A stretch of 64,000 nt of DNA, from assembly GCF_023349125.1 (NCBI RefSeq), contig NZ_JAKIKT010000001.1, positions 124,001 through 188,000 on the forward strand, given 5' to 3'. This document shows, piece after piece, positions 35,584-44,596 of this stretch. Within the stretch, counting starts at the first letter, position 1, and every line of letters starts with the position of its first letter. Source of the DNA: Shewanella corallii (GTDB taxonomy: Bacteria; Pseudomonadota; Gammaproteobacteria; Enterobacterales; Shewanellaceae). The translations under genes and the position numbers were made by a program. The notes beneath the pieces were generated by a model, which was not told where the DNA came from, ran no database searches, and saw only the letters and a list, made by a program, of their open reading frames with translations.

Positions 35584-37473
35584 ATGTCGTTTTTCCGCAT
35601 TTCACGGCTGTCGGCCATGGTGGCCGTTTCCATTGGCCTGGCTGGATGCAGCCTTACACCAGATCAGGACAAGGGCGAAGCTACTGTCGCTGGTGAGCAT
35701 CAGCACAATAAAGCTGTGGTGTACCAGATGTTCACCCGTCTGTTCGGTAACACCCAGACCGCCAATATTCCCTGGGGAACTGCTGAACAAAACGGCGTAG
35801 GAAAGTTTAACGATATCTCCGACAAAGCGCTGGAAGGGATCAAACAGCTGGGTGTCAGTCATGTCTGGTACACAGGCGTGCCCCACCATGCGCTGGTGGC
35901 AGACTATAGCGCCTATGGCATCAGCAATGATGATCCCGATGTAATTAAGGGGCGTGCCGGTTCCCCTTATGCGGTCAAAGACTACTACAGTGTGAACCCG
36001 GATCTGGCTCAGGATCCTGCCAGGCGTATGGATGAGTTCAAGGCGCTGGTGGATCGTAGCCACCAACATGGTTTGAAAGTGCTGATTGATATCGTGCCCA
36101 ACCATGTGGCCCGTAACTATGAGTCTCTGGGTAAGCCGGAAGGTGTGAAGGACTTCGGTGCTGCTGATAACACCAATGTCGAGTATGCCCGTGATAACAA
36201 CTTCTACTATGCCGTTGGTGAGGCCTTCAAAGTTCCTGAATGGCTGGACGGTTACCAGCCGTTGGGGGGCGAGTCTCATCCTCAGGCCGATGGCGAATTT
36301 GTGGAGAACCCAGCCAAGTGGACAGGTAATGGTGCCCGCTCTTCTCAGCCTCATTTCCACGACTGGTATGAAACCGTCAAGGTGAACTATGGCGTGCGTC
36401 CTGACGGCAGCCATGACTTCCCACAACTGCCTGCTGAGTTTGCCAATATGGATGTAACGGCTCACTACGAGTTCTGGCAGGGTAAAGATGTACCTGACTC
36501 CTGGGAGAAATTCCGTGATATCGCCCTGTTCTGGACTGAGTTCGGTATCGACGGCTTCCGTTACGACATGGCGGAAATGGTACCGGTTGCCTTCTGGAGC
36601 TATCTGAACAGCCATATCAAACATGCCAACCCGGATGCCTTCCTGCTGGCGGAGGTGTATCAGCCACACCTGTACCGCGACTACCTGCATATGGGCAAGA
36701 TGGATTACCTGTATGACAAGGTGGACCTGTATGACAGCCTGAAAGCCATTATTCAGGGGCGTGAAAGTACCGATGCCATAGCTTCAATTCAGGCCGGCAA
36801 GGCAGATATTGAACACAATATGCTGCACTTTCTGGAAAACCACGACGAGCAGCGTATCGCCAGCCCTGACTTTGCCGGTGAAGCGGTAAATGCGCTGCCT
36901 GCCATGGTGGTATCAGCCACTCTGAGCACTTCGCCAACCATGCTTTACTTCGGTCAGGATGTGGGTGAGCGCGGCGAACAGGACGCAGGTTTTGGCAAGG
37001 CGACCCGCACCACCATCTTCGACTACTGGGGCGTGCCTGCACACCAGCGCTGGATGAATGGCGGCGAATTTGATGGCGGCGCACTGACTGCCGATGAACG
37101 CCAGCTGCGTGACTACTATTTGCGCCTGATGCAGTTCGTACAGTCCAGTCCGGCATTGATGGGTCAGTACGCTGAAATCCATACCGCCAACAAGCACAAC
37201 CCCGGTTATACCGACAGCACTTATGCCTTCCTGCGCTGGAGTGATGAGCAACAGCTGATCATCGCCACCAACTTTGCTCAGGTGGCGGGCACTGAGTTTG
37301 AACTCAAACTGCCTGCTGAGCAGATCTCCGCCATGGCGCTGAAAGATGGCCGCTATGAGCTGGTGGACCAACTGAGTGGTGACGAGCTGACGCTGACTGT
37401 CGTAAAGGGCGAAGGTCAGGTCGCTATGGCGCTGGCACCGCTGCAGTCACGCATTCTTGAGCTGAAGCGCTGA
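35584..37473 (+). CDS. lipoprotein GH13 alpha-amylase
   Basis: 629 residues from the ATG at 35584. Lipoprotein signal with LAGC (lipidated C22) followed by Ser-Leu, which does not carry an Asp retention signal, so outer-membrane placement is expected. GH13 motifs: VLIDIVPNHVARNYE, nucleophile D328 in GFRYDMAE, acid E357 in LLAEVYQ, and LENHDEQR. Likely the cell-surface enzyme that makes oligosaccharides for the TonB receptors. The upstream gap to the previous amylase is 32 bp; same transcript. Confidence 0.93.
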   Translation: MSFFRISRLSAMVAVSIGLAGCSLTPDQDKGEATVAGEHQHNKAVVYQMFTRLFGNTQTANIPWGTAEQNGVGKFNDISDKALEGIKQLGVSHVWYTGVPHHALVADYSAYGISNDDPDVIKGRAGSPYAVKDYYSVNPDLAQDPARRMDEFKALVDRSHQHGLKVLIDIVPNHVARNYESLGKPEGVKDFGAADNTNVEYARDNNFYYAVGEAFKVPEWLDGYQPLGGESHPQADGEFVENPAKWTGNGARSSQPHFHDWYETVKVNYGVRPDGSHDFPQLPAEFANMDVTAHYEFWQGKDVPDSWEKFRDIALFWTEFGIDGFRYDMAEMVPVAFWSYLNSHIKHANPDAFLLAEVYQPHLYRDYLHMGKMDYLYDKVDLYDSLKAIIQGRESTDAIASIQAGKADIEHNMLHFLENHDEQRIASPDFAGEAVNALPAMVVSATLSTSPTMLYFGQDVGERGEQDAGFGKATRTTIFDYWGVPAHQRWMNGGEFDGGALTADERQLRDYYLRLMQFVQSSPALMGQYAEIHTANKHNPGYTDSTYAFLRWSDEQQLIIATNFAQVAGTEFELKLPAEQISAMALKDGRYELVDQLSGDELTLTVVKGEGQVAMALAPLQSRILELKR

Positions 37474-37533
37474 TAGTTAACTGAACCAGATTCAGCAAAA
37501 TAAATAACGAGTAAACAGAATAACGAGATACCC

Positions 37534-39921
37534 ATGAAAAAATTACTCTGGATCCTGATGGCGGGTATGAGCTTAAGCCCGGTTGCTCAGGCCGCCATGC
37601 TCAAAAGTCATCACTTTGATGGTAATAACCTGGTGCTGAGTACAGATGAAGGTCTGGTCACACTATCCGGCTATGGCGAAGGTGCCGTTGCCGTTCACTA
37701 TGCCAATGAGGGCGTTAAGCAGCTGCCATCCTATGCGCTGGATGAGCACGCCGCTATCCAGCGAGGCACACTGCAAAAGCAGGATGGACGTTTGCTGTAT
37801 AAGCTGCCTGAGCTGACCGTGGCGATTCAATCTTCACCTTTGCACCTGAGCTTTTTCCATGAGGGCGAACAGATCCTGGCGGAAGAGAGCGGTCTGTTTG
37901 TGCATGACAATATCCGGGGCTTCCGTTTCGAGCTGGAACCAGATGAGAAGCTGATTGGCGGCGGCCAGCGGGTGCTGGGGATGGATAGACGTGGTCACAG
38001 ACTGCCTTTGTACAACAAGGCTTCCTATGGCTACACCACCCATGCCGAGCAGATGTATTACGGCCTGCCTGCGGTTATGTCTTCCAACAAGTATGCATTG
38101 GTGTTTGATAACTCAGCCACGGGCTGGATGGATCTGGGTAAAACCCAATCCGATGTCATGCAGTTTGAAGCTCAGGGTGGTCGTACCGGCTATCTGGTGG
38201 CTGCGGGCAGCGACTATCCAGAGCTGATTGAAAACCTGACTGCAGCGACCGGTCGCCAGCCTTTGCCACCACGTTGGTCTCTGGGTAACTTTGCCTCCCG
38301 CTTCGGTTATCACACTGAGCAGGAAGCCCGTGACACAGTGGATACCTTTGCCAAAGAGGACTACCCGTTGGATGCCATCGTACTGGACCTCTACTGGTTC
38401 GGTAAGGATGTGCAGGGCCATATGGGGAACCTGGACTGGGATCGTGAAGCCTGGCCAACTCCGGAGAAGATGATCAGCGATTTCAGCGAACAGGGTGTGA
38501 ATACCATTCTGATCACTGAGCCCTTTATCCTGACCACCTCCAAGCGTTGGGACGAAGCGGTTGAAGCCGGTGCGCTGGCCACTGATTTTGCCGGTGAGCC
38601 AAAGACCTTTGACTTCTACTTTGGCAATACCGGCCTGGTGGATGTGTTCTCACCCAAGGGTGAGGAGTGGTTCTGGGGTATCTACGAAACCCTGATGAAG
38701 CAGGGAGTTGGTGGCTGGTGGGGGGATCTGGGTGAGCCGGAAGTGCATACCCATGACACAGTGCATACTGTGGGCACCGCGGATGAGATCCACAACGCCT
38801 ACGGCCACGAGTGGGCCCGCTTGGTGTATCAAGGCCTGACTCAGGCTCAGCCTGACAAGCGCCCTATGATCATGATGCGCTCTGGCTTTATCGGCTCCCA
38901 GCGCTACGGCATGATTCCCTGGACCGGTGATGTGAGCCGCAGCTGGGGTGGCTTGAAGCCTCAGGTTGAGCTGTCGCTGCAGATGGGTTTGCTGGGCCTG
39001 GGCTATACCCACTCAGATCTGGGCGGTTTTGCCGGTGGCGACAAGTTCGATGCCGAGATGTACACCCGCTGGATGCAGTATGGCGTGTTCCAGCCGGTAT
39101 ATCGTCCCCACGCTCAGGAGAACATCGCACCTGAGCCGGTATTCCACGATCAGCAGACCAAAGACATTCTGCGTGAATACGTAAAGCTGCGTTACCGCAT
39201 GCTGCCTTACAACTACACCCTGGCTTATCAAAACAGTGCTACCGGCATGCCGCTGATGCGCCCTTTGATGTTTGAAAATGAGGCGGACTCCAGCCTGTTT
39301 GATAACAAAGATGCCTATCTGTGGGGAGATGCCTTCCTGGTCGCGCCTGTGACTGACCCGGGTGTTGAATCTGTGGCTGTGCAGCTGCCCGAGGGGATCT
39401 GGTTCGACTATTTCACCGGCAAGCGTTATTCGGGCGAGCAGCAGGTCAATGTGCCTGTGACGCTTGAAACCATTCCTGTGCTGGTTCGTGGTGGCAGCTT
39501 TGTGCCTATGGCGCTGGCACCAGAAAAAGCCAACGGCGAACTGGCCTCCAGCCGCGACTACAGTACCCAAACTTTGGATCTGAGCTTCTACTTCGATAAA
39601 GCCGTCAGCCAAAGTCATGGCGAGATGTTTGATGATGACGGCGTGGGTGCCAACAACCTGAAAACCGGCAACTTTGAGCTGCTGAGTTTTGCGTCTGAAT
39701 TTAAGCAGGATCGCCTGACATTGACTCTGTCCAGCAGTGGTAAACCGCAATTTGCCGACGGCCGCAGCATCCAACTCAGTGTGCTGCATCTGGACGCCAG
39801 GCCAGCCTCGGTGACATTGAATGGCAAGCCGGTTGAGTGCCAATGGCAAGCTGGTGTGCTGACACTGGACAGCAAGCTGCAGGGCCAGAAAGCCAGCAAC
39901 CGGGTGGAAATCCGCCTGTAA
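37534..39921 (+). CDS. exported GH31 alpha-glucosidase
   Basis: 795 residues with a signal peptide (KKLLWILMAGMSLSPVAQA). GH31 barrel: LDAIVLDLYWFG, nucleophile D398 in GGWWGDLGEPEVH, acid D466 in PWTGDVSRSW, and later PVYRPHAQEN. Releases glucose from the non-reducing ends of maltodextrins, probably in the periplasm. Co-oriented with and 60 bp after the lipoprotein amylase. It ends before operator E, which starts a new regulated unit. Confidence 0.94.
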   Translation: MKKLLWILMAGMSLSPVAQAAMLKSHHFDGNNLVLSTDEGLVTLSGYGEGAVAVHYANEGVKQLPSYALDEHAAIQRGTLQKQDGRLLYKLPELTVAIQSSPLHLSFFHEGEQILAEESGLFVHDNIRGFRFELEPDEKLIGGGQRVLGMDRRGHRLPLYNKASYGYTTHAEQMYYGLPAVMSSNKYALVFDNSATGWMDLGKTQSDVMQFEAQGGRTGYLVAAGSDYPELIENLTAATGRQPLPPRWSLGNFASRFGYHTEQEARDTVDTFAKEDYPLDAIVLDLYWFGKDVQGHMGNLDWDREAWPTPEKMISDFSEQGVNTILITEPFILTTSKRWDEAVEAGALATDFAGEPKTFDFYFGNTGLVDVFSPKGEEWFWGIYETLMKQGVGGWWGDLGEPEVHTHDTVHTVGTADEIHNAYGHEWARLVYQGLTQAQPDKRPMIMMRSGFIGSQRYGMIPWTGDVSRSWGGLKPQVELSLQMGLLGLGYTHSDLGGFAGGDKFDAEMYTRWMQYGVFQPVYRPHAQENIAPEPVFHDQQTKDILREYVKLRYRMLPYNYTLAYQNSATGMPLMRPLMFENEADSSLFDNKDAYLWGDAFLVAPVTDPGVESVAVQLPEGIWFDYFTGKRYSGEQQVNVPVTLETIPVLVRGGSFVPMALAPEKANGELASSRDYSTQTLDLSFYFDKAVSQSHGEMFDDDGVGANNLKTGNFELLSFASEFKQDRLTLTLSSSGKPQFADGRSIQLSVLHLDARPASVTLNGKPVECQWQAGVLTLDSKLQGQKASNRVEIRL

Positions 39922-39938
39922 GCCACAAATGCATGCCA

Positions 39939-39952
39939 TGAATACGTATGCA
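39939..39952. promoter_or_regulatory. MalR-type operator, site E
   Basis: TGAATACGTATGCA, identical to sites B and D, 80-93 bp before the sugar transporter start. Confidence 0.8.
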
Positions 39953-39961
39953 GATGGGTGC

Positions 39962-39980
39962 CCAGCCCGAACAGGGCTGG
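39962..39980 (+). terminator. short hairpin after the GH31 gene
   Basis: CCAGCCC (39962-39968) pairs with GGGCTGG (39974-39980), 5-nt loop, no T-run. It may weakly terminate the upstream transcript or overlap the transporter promoter. Directly after it is GTTACCATAATGTTACA (39980-39996), two GTTAC units 11 nt apart, similar to the element near both receptors. Confidence 0.45.
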
Positions 39981-40031
39981 TTACCATAATGTTACAAATG
40001 CCAACAAGAATTATGGATAAGAGGAAAGGGC

Positions 40032-41558
40032 ATGGTGAACGAAAAACCTAGTCTGAGTTTCTGGCAGATTTGGAATATGTGTTTCGGCTTTCTGGGGATC
40101 CAGTTTGGTTTTGCCCTGCAGAACGCTAACGTCAGCCGAATTTTCCAGACACTGGGCGCGGATATGGAGACCATCCCGCTGCTGTGGATCGCAGGGCCGG
40201 TAACCGGTCTTCTGGTACAGCCTATCGTCGGCTATTTGAGCGATAACACCTGGAACCGCCTGGGTCGCCGTCGTCCCTACTTTCTGATTGGTGCCATCTT
40301 TACTTCCCTGTCACTGCTGGTGATGCCCAATGCCAGTGTGCTTTGGGTGGCTGCAGGTATGCTGTGGATTCTGGATGCATCGATAAACATTTCCATGGAG
40401 CCTTTCCGCGCCTTTGTCGGTGACAATCTGCCCAAGCGGCAGCAGCCGAAAGGCTATGCCATGCAGAGCTTCTTTATTGGCGTAGGTGCCGTGGTGGCGT
40501 CCATGCTGCCCTGGATCCTGAGCCACTTCGGCGTCAGCAACAGTGCTCCTGAAGGCCATATCCCGGATACCGTCAAGTACGCCTTCTACATGGGTGCTGT
40601 TGTGCTGTTTGTTGCCGTTGGCTGGACCATCATCAGCAGCAAGGAGTACAGCCCTGAAGAGCTGGCGGCCTTTGGTGAGCAGGATGAAGAGGCGCAATCC
40701 GACAGCCCTGTGCGTGACAGTGGCCGCTGGTTTAAATCCGGTATGCTGTTTATGGTTCCGGCCGCATTGGGTACCTTGCTGGTGTGGATGCTGGGCTGGG
40801 ACAAGCAGCTGTATATTCTCTCCATAGGTTTGGTGCTGTTTGGTCTGGCCCAGTGGCTGATGAGCTGGCGTCGCAAGACTCCAAAAGCCAACTCAGGCTT
40901 TGATACCGTGATGGATGACCTGTTCGCCATGCCGCAGATCATGCGTCAGCTGGCCTGGGTACAGTTCTTCTCCTGGTTTGCCCTGTTTGCCATGTGGATC
41001 TACACCACGGCAGCAGTGACCTCTCATCACTATGGTACCGACGACCCTGCTTCAGAGCTCTTTAACCACGGTGCCAACTGGGTGGGCGTGCTGTTTGGTG
41101 CCTATAACGGCTTCTCGGCGCTGGCCGCCATTATTATTCCTGTGATGGTCAGCCGCATGGGGTTACGCATGGCTCACAGCGTCAACCTGCTGTTAGGTGC
41201 TCTGGGTCTGCTGTCATTCCTGTGGATCAAAGATCCTCAGTGGCTGCTACTTTCCATGGTGGGTATAGGTTTCGCCTGGGCATCAATTCTATCTTTGCCA
41301 TACGCCATGCTGGCCGGTTGTCTGCCGTCCAACAAAATGGGCGTGTATATGGGTATTTTCAACTTCTTTATCGTGATCCCTCAGCTGCTGGCGGCCAGTA
41401 TTCTGGGTTTGTTGCTGCGCTATGGATTCGAGTCCAACCCTATCTACGCCATGGTCATTGGCGCCGTTTCCTTCGCGCTGGCCGCCATGATGGTGGTGAA
41501 GGTGAAACTGCAAAATGGTCATCAGGTTGAACTGGTGGGGGGAGGTGCCCATGGCTAA
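40032..41558 (+). CDS. malT: MFS maltose/maltodextrin transporter (SLC45-like)
   Basis: 508 residues, about 12 membrane segments, with LSFWQIWNMCFGFLGIQFGF at the start, the loop motif SDNTWNRLGRRRPYFLIGA and later NLPKRQQPKGYAMQSFFIG. This matches the MFS carriers of maltose and sucrose type that replace MalFGK in Alteromonadales and Xanthomonas. AGAGGAAAGG precedes the ATG. First gene after operator E; its stop overlaps the next amylase start by 8 nt. Symbol malT is used in Shewanella-type pathway reconstructions and is not the E. coli MalT activator. Confidence 0.88.
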   Translation: MVNEKPSLSFWQIWNMCFGFLGIQFGFALQNANVSRIFQTLGADMETIPLLWIAGPVTGLLVQPIVGYLSDNTWNRLGRRRPYFLIGAIFTSLSLLVMPNASVLWVAAGMLWILDASINISMEPFRAFVGDNLPKRQQPKGYAMQSFFIGVGAVVASMLPWILSHFGVSNSAPEGHIPDTVKYAFYMGAVVLFVAVGWTIISSKEYSPEELAAFGEQDEEAQSDSPVRDSGRWFKSGMLFMVPAALGTLLVWMLGWDKQLYILSIGLVLFGLAQWLMSWRRKTPKANSGFDTVMDDLFAMPQIMRQLAWVQFFSWFALFAMWIYTTAAVTSHHYGTDDPASELFNHGANWVGVLFGAYNGFSALAAIIIPVMVSRMGLRMAHSVNLLLGALGLLSFLWIKDPQWLLLSMVGIGFAWASILSLPYAMLAGCLPSNKMGVYMGIFNFFIVIPQLLAASILGLLLRYGFESNPIYAMVIGAVSFALAAMMVVKVKLQNGHQVELVGGGAHG

Positions 41559-43209
41559 GTTGAGCTTTGTGGGAGCGGCCATTGCGGCCGCCCTCACGGG
41601 CAATGCGCTGGCTTCGCAGCCCGAGCTGGTAGGAAGCGATTTGATGGGTACCAGGGATCCTTTCGCTGCCAATGCGGTTTACTTTGTCGTGACCGACAGG
41701 TTTGTGGATGGCGATCCTGCCAACAACTTTGAGCAGGAGTCAGGTTGGCAGCTGCCTGTCTCGCTGGAAGGCAACAGTGCCAACGTGGGCTATATGGGCG
41801 GAGATTTCAAAGGGATTTTGAATAACGCCGACTACATTCGTGAGATGGGTTTTTCCGCCATCTGGATGACGCCCATTGTCCAGAATCCCGCAGAGGCTTT
41901 TACCGGTGGTGATGAGATTAAGCCCCATGGTTTCGCCATGGACAGAGGCAAGGCGGCATATCACGGCTATTGGGGCACCAATTTCTACAAGCTGGATAAG
42001 CACCTGCCATCGGCCGGACTGGACTTCGCCCAGTTGAATAAACAACTGGCTGATAAAGGCCTGAGCACAGTGCTGGATGTGGTGATAAACCACGGCTCTC
42101 CCGCTTACACCATGACGGATGAGCAGTACCGCACCAGCCTGTTTGGCAAACTGTATAACGAGCAGGGCGAGCTGGTGGCGGATCACGGCAACCTTGCGCC
42201 TGAGCAGTTGGATACCGACAAGCCTTTGCAGGCTTTCTTCAATACCAAAAGAGATCTGGCCCAGTTGGCTGATATGAATACGGGCAAGCCAGAGGTGATG
42301 GATTACTTTGTTAATGCCTATCTCAAATGGCTTGGTCAGGGCGCCGGGGCGATGCGGATTGATACCGTTAAGCACGTACCCGCTGAGCACTGGGGTGAGT
42401 TCAGTCACCGTATTCGTGCCCAGTATCCCGGCATGTTTATGTTTGGTGAGGTGTACTCTTTCGATCCCAAAGAGATAGGCCAGTATACCTTCCCGGACAA
42501 GGGCGGCATGAGTGTGTTGGATTTCCCCATGAAAGCCGCCATGGACAGCGTGTTCGCCAAGGGGGCTGATTACAGTGAACTGCAAAAAGCGCTGTTCCTG
42601 CAGCCAAAGAACAACCCTTACGCCAATCCCTACGATCTGCTGACCTTCTACGATAACCATGATATGCCGCGGATGAACGCCAGCGATGAGGGCTTTATCG
42701 ATGCCCACAACTGGCTGTTTACCGCCCGCGGAATACCTGTGATCTACTACGGCTCAGAGATGGGATTTGAGCGTGGCAAGGGCGAACATATGGGTAATCG
42801 TAACTACTTTGGTCAGGACAATGTCGACAAAGCGGTGAGCCACCCTATACGTCAGGCACTCTTGCCCATTGCCAATCTGCGCGCCCAGCTGCCCAGCTTG
42901 CAGCGTGGCCTGCAGTGGGATCTGGGCTATGACAAAGATACAGCGGCCTTCTATCGGGTAGTGCAGAGTGCTGAAGGCTATGAGCTGGCTTTGGTGCTGC
43001 TTAACAAGGGGGATAAGTCAGCTTCGGTTGCACTGTCAGCGCCCCTGCTTGCCGGTGAGTGGCAGGAGCCTATGGCGGATAACAATCTGACTCTCGGGAA
43101 GGCAGCTGAACTTCAGGTTCCTGCCCATGGCGTCAGAGTGCTAGTACGCAGGGGAGATAAACTGCCGGAGCAGGTCAGTGACAAACTCGCTGAGTTGAGT
43201 TTTCACTGA
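41551..43209 (+). CDS. exported GH13 alpha-amylase (CGTase-like)
   Basis: 552 residues from the ATG at 41551, with GGGGGGAGG just upstream and an 8-nt overlap with the transporter gene. Signal peptide ends at NALA|SQP. Motifs: VVTDRFVDGDPANNF at the start, GGDFKGI, AYHGYWGTNFY, VLDVVINHGS, nucleophile D271 in AMRIDTVKHV, acid E300 in FMFGEVY, D371 in YDNHDMPR. Similar to cyclomaltodextrinase/CGTase-type amylases; no C-terminal starch-binding module. Being coupled to the inner-membrane carrier, it probably works in the periplasm. Confidence 0.92.
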   Translation: MAKLSFVGAAIAAALTGNALASQPELVGSDLMGTRDPFAANAVYFVVTDRFVDGDPANNFEQESGWQLPVSLEGNSANVGYMGGDFKGILNNADYIREMGFSAIWMTPIVQNPAEAFTGGDEIKPHGFAMDRGKAAYHGYWGTNFYKLDKHLPSAGLDFAQLNKQLADKGLSTVLDVVINHGSPAYTMTDEQYRTSLFGKLYNEQGELVADHGNLAPEQLDTDKPLQAFFNTKRDLAQLADMNTGKPEVMDYFVNAYLKWLGQGAGAMRIDTVKHVPAEHWGEFSHRIRAQYPGMFMFGEVYSFDPKEIGQYTFPDKGGMSVLDFPMKAAMDSVFAKGADYSELQKALFLQPKNNPYANPYDLLTFYDNHDMPRMNASDEGFIDAHNWLFTARGIPVIYYGSEMGFERGKGEHMGNRNYFGQDNVDKAVSHPIRQALLPIANLRAQLPSLQRGLQWDLGYDKDTAAFYRVVQSAEGYELALVLLNKGDKSASVALSAPLLAGEWQEPMADNNLTLGKAAELQVPAHGVRVLVRRGDKLPEQVSDKLAELSFH

Positions 43210-43269
43210 GCTTGGTTTCCACTGAGTCAGGTTCTTACAAAGCCCTGTTTTCACAGAGCTTAGGCAGAG

Positions 43270-44310
43270 TTAAACCTTACCCGGCAGAGCGCCGCAGCTG
43301 TTGCGGACGATAAGTTGAGTGGGGATGGTGACGGCTTCGACACTCTCCCCACGGATACGACTGATCAATTTATCCACCAGAGTTTCACCCGCCAGCTTGG
43401 TATCCTGCCGCACTGTGGTCAGGGCGGGGGTGGTGAAACGAGCCAAAGGCAGGTCGTCAAAGCCCACGATGGCGACATCTTTACCCGGCATCAGACCTCG
43501 TTCAGTCAGCGCCTGCATGGCTCCTATGGCAATCAGGTCACTGGCTGCAAAGATAGCGGTGAAATCACCGGCAGATTTGCTGTCCAGCAAAGCGCAGGTG
43601 GCTTTGTACCCCGACTCCTCCGTGGTAATCGCATCTACCTGCAGACCGGGCTCAAGGGAAATGCCGGCGGCCAATAAGGATGCAGCATAGCCCTGATAGC
43701 GGGCGAACAGTTCAGGGTAGTGGTTGGAGGCATCTCCGATAAAGGCGATGCGTTGATGGCCAAGTTCAATCAGATGTTGGGTCGCCAGAATACCGCCCTG
43801 GCGGTTGTCACTGCTGACACACAGGGTGCCGGAGTCGGCTCCCCAGCGAACGTAACGGGTTCCCTGGGCGTCCAGCTGCTGCATCTTGGGTTGATAGTCC
43901 ACGTCGTCACCGTACCCCAGCAGAATAATGCCATCGGCTTTGTGGCTGTCTTCATAGTCGGCATGCCAGTCGTCGGACAGTTGCTGGAAAGAGACCAGCA
44001 GGTCGTAACCTTTTATGGCACAGGCGCGGGTTATCGAGCCCAGCATGGACAGGAAAAATGGATTGATCAGTGAATCGTCTGAGGTGGGGTCCTCAAACAA
44101 GAGCAATGCCAGTGTGGTGCTTTGTTGGGTACGCAAACTACTTGCATGTTTATCGACTTTGTAATTGAGCTCACGGGCGATCTGCTGAATTCGGGCCACA
44201 GTCTCAGGTTTGACCAGCGGGCTGTTGCGCAGTGCCCGGGAAACGGTAGATTGAGACACTCCGGCCAGATAAGCGATATCAATAGAGGTGGCTTTGCCTT
44301 TGTTGGTCAC
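43270..44310 (-). CDS. malR: LacI-family regulator of maltodextrin use (MalR-like)
   Basis: 346 residues from a GTG with AAGAGC upstream. N-terminal LacI headpiece (ATSIDIAYLAGVSQSTVSRA, then ALRNSPLVKPETVARIQ) and a periplasmic-binding-like sensor domain (GIILLGYGDD, HQRIAFIGDASNHYPE, VAIVGFDDLPLARF). It stands between the amylase genes and glucokinase and is the only LacI-type regulator in the window, so it is the natural partner of the five TGMATACGTATGCA palindromes. No such site lies before its own gene or glk. Symbol is by analogy. Confidence 0.9.
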   Translation of the reverse strand: MTNKGKATSIDIAYLAGVSQSTVSRALRNSPLVKPETVARIQQIARELNYKVDKHASSLRTQQSTTLALLLFEDPTSDDSLINPFFLSMLGSITRACAIKGYDLLVSFQQLSDDWHADYEDSHKADGIILLGYGDDVDYQPKMQQLDAQGTRYVRWGADSGTLCVSSDNRQGGILATQHLIELGHQRIAFIGDASNHYPELFARYQGYAASLLAAGISLEPGLQVDAITTEESGYKATCALLDSKSAGDFTAIFAASDLIAIGAMQALTERGLMPGKDVAIVGFDDLPLARFTTPALTTVRQDTKLAGETLVDKLISRIRGESVEAVTIPTQLIVRNSCGALPGKV

Positions 44311-44396
44311 TGTTTTTACGCTCTTTTTTGTTATAGGCGTTCAAGGACGCCTCACTTGTAATACCGCGCAGGTCGGGTAACTGTCTTGCTTACGCT

Positions 44397-44409
44397 TGAA
44401 CATTGTTCA
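44397..44409. promoter_or_regulatory. palindrome between malR and glucokinase
   Basis: TGAACATTGTTCA, a perfect 6-1-6 palindrome in the 286-bp divergent gap. It differs from the MalR-type sites, so another regulator may bind here. The rest of the gap holds a small hairpin (AGGCGT-tcaagg-ACGCCT, 44335-44352). Confidence 0.45.
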
Positions 44410-44596
44410 TAATGAAACCGCTTTCTCAGCCTCGCTGACTGTGTTGTACTGTGGCGAAGATGAAGCTTATTCGGTAAACATCACGATTTTTTGAAGAAGA
44501 TGCAATTGCCACTTGTCTATAGACGTTCTGGTTTGCAGCTTCAGTGAGATTAATAATCATAATTAGGCATTTCCCTGACAGGAAGATCAAGAAAAT

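Noticed and set aside
35602..36690. Long minus-strand frame (362 codons) opposite the lipoprotein amylase
   Set aside because: Mirror of a strongly coding gene with intact GH13 motifs; no ribosome site or familiar sequence.
39013..39987. Minus-strand frame (324 codons) opposite the GH31 gene
   Set aside because: Shadow of the GH31 coding frame; would also run through operator E.
41740..42708. Minus-strand frame (322 codons) opposite the CGTase-like amylase
   Set aside because: Shadow of a gene with all catalytic motifs on the plus strand.
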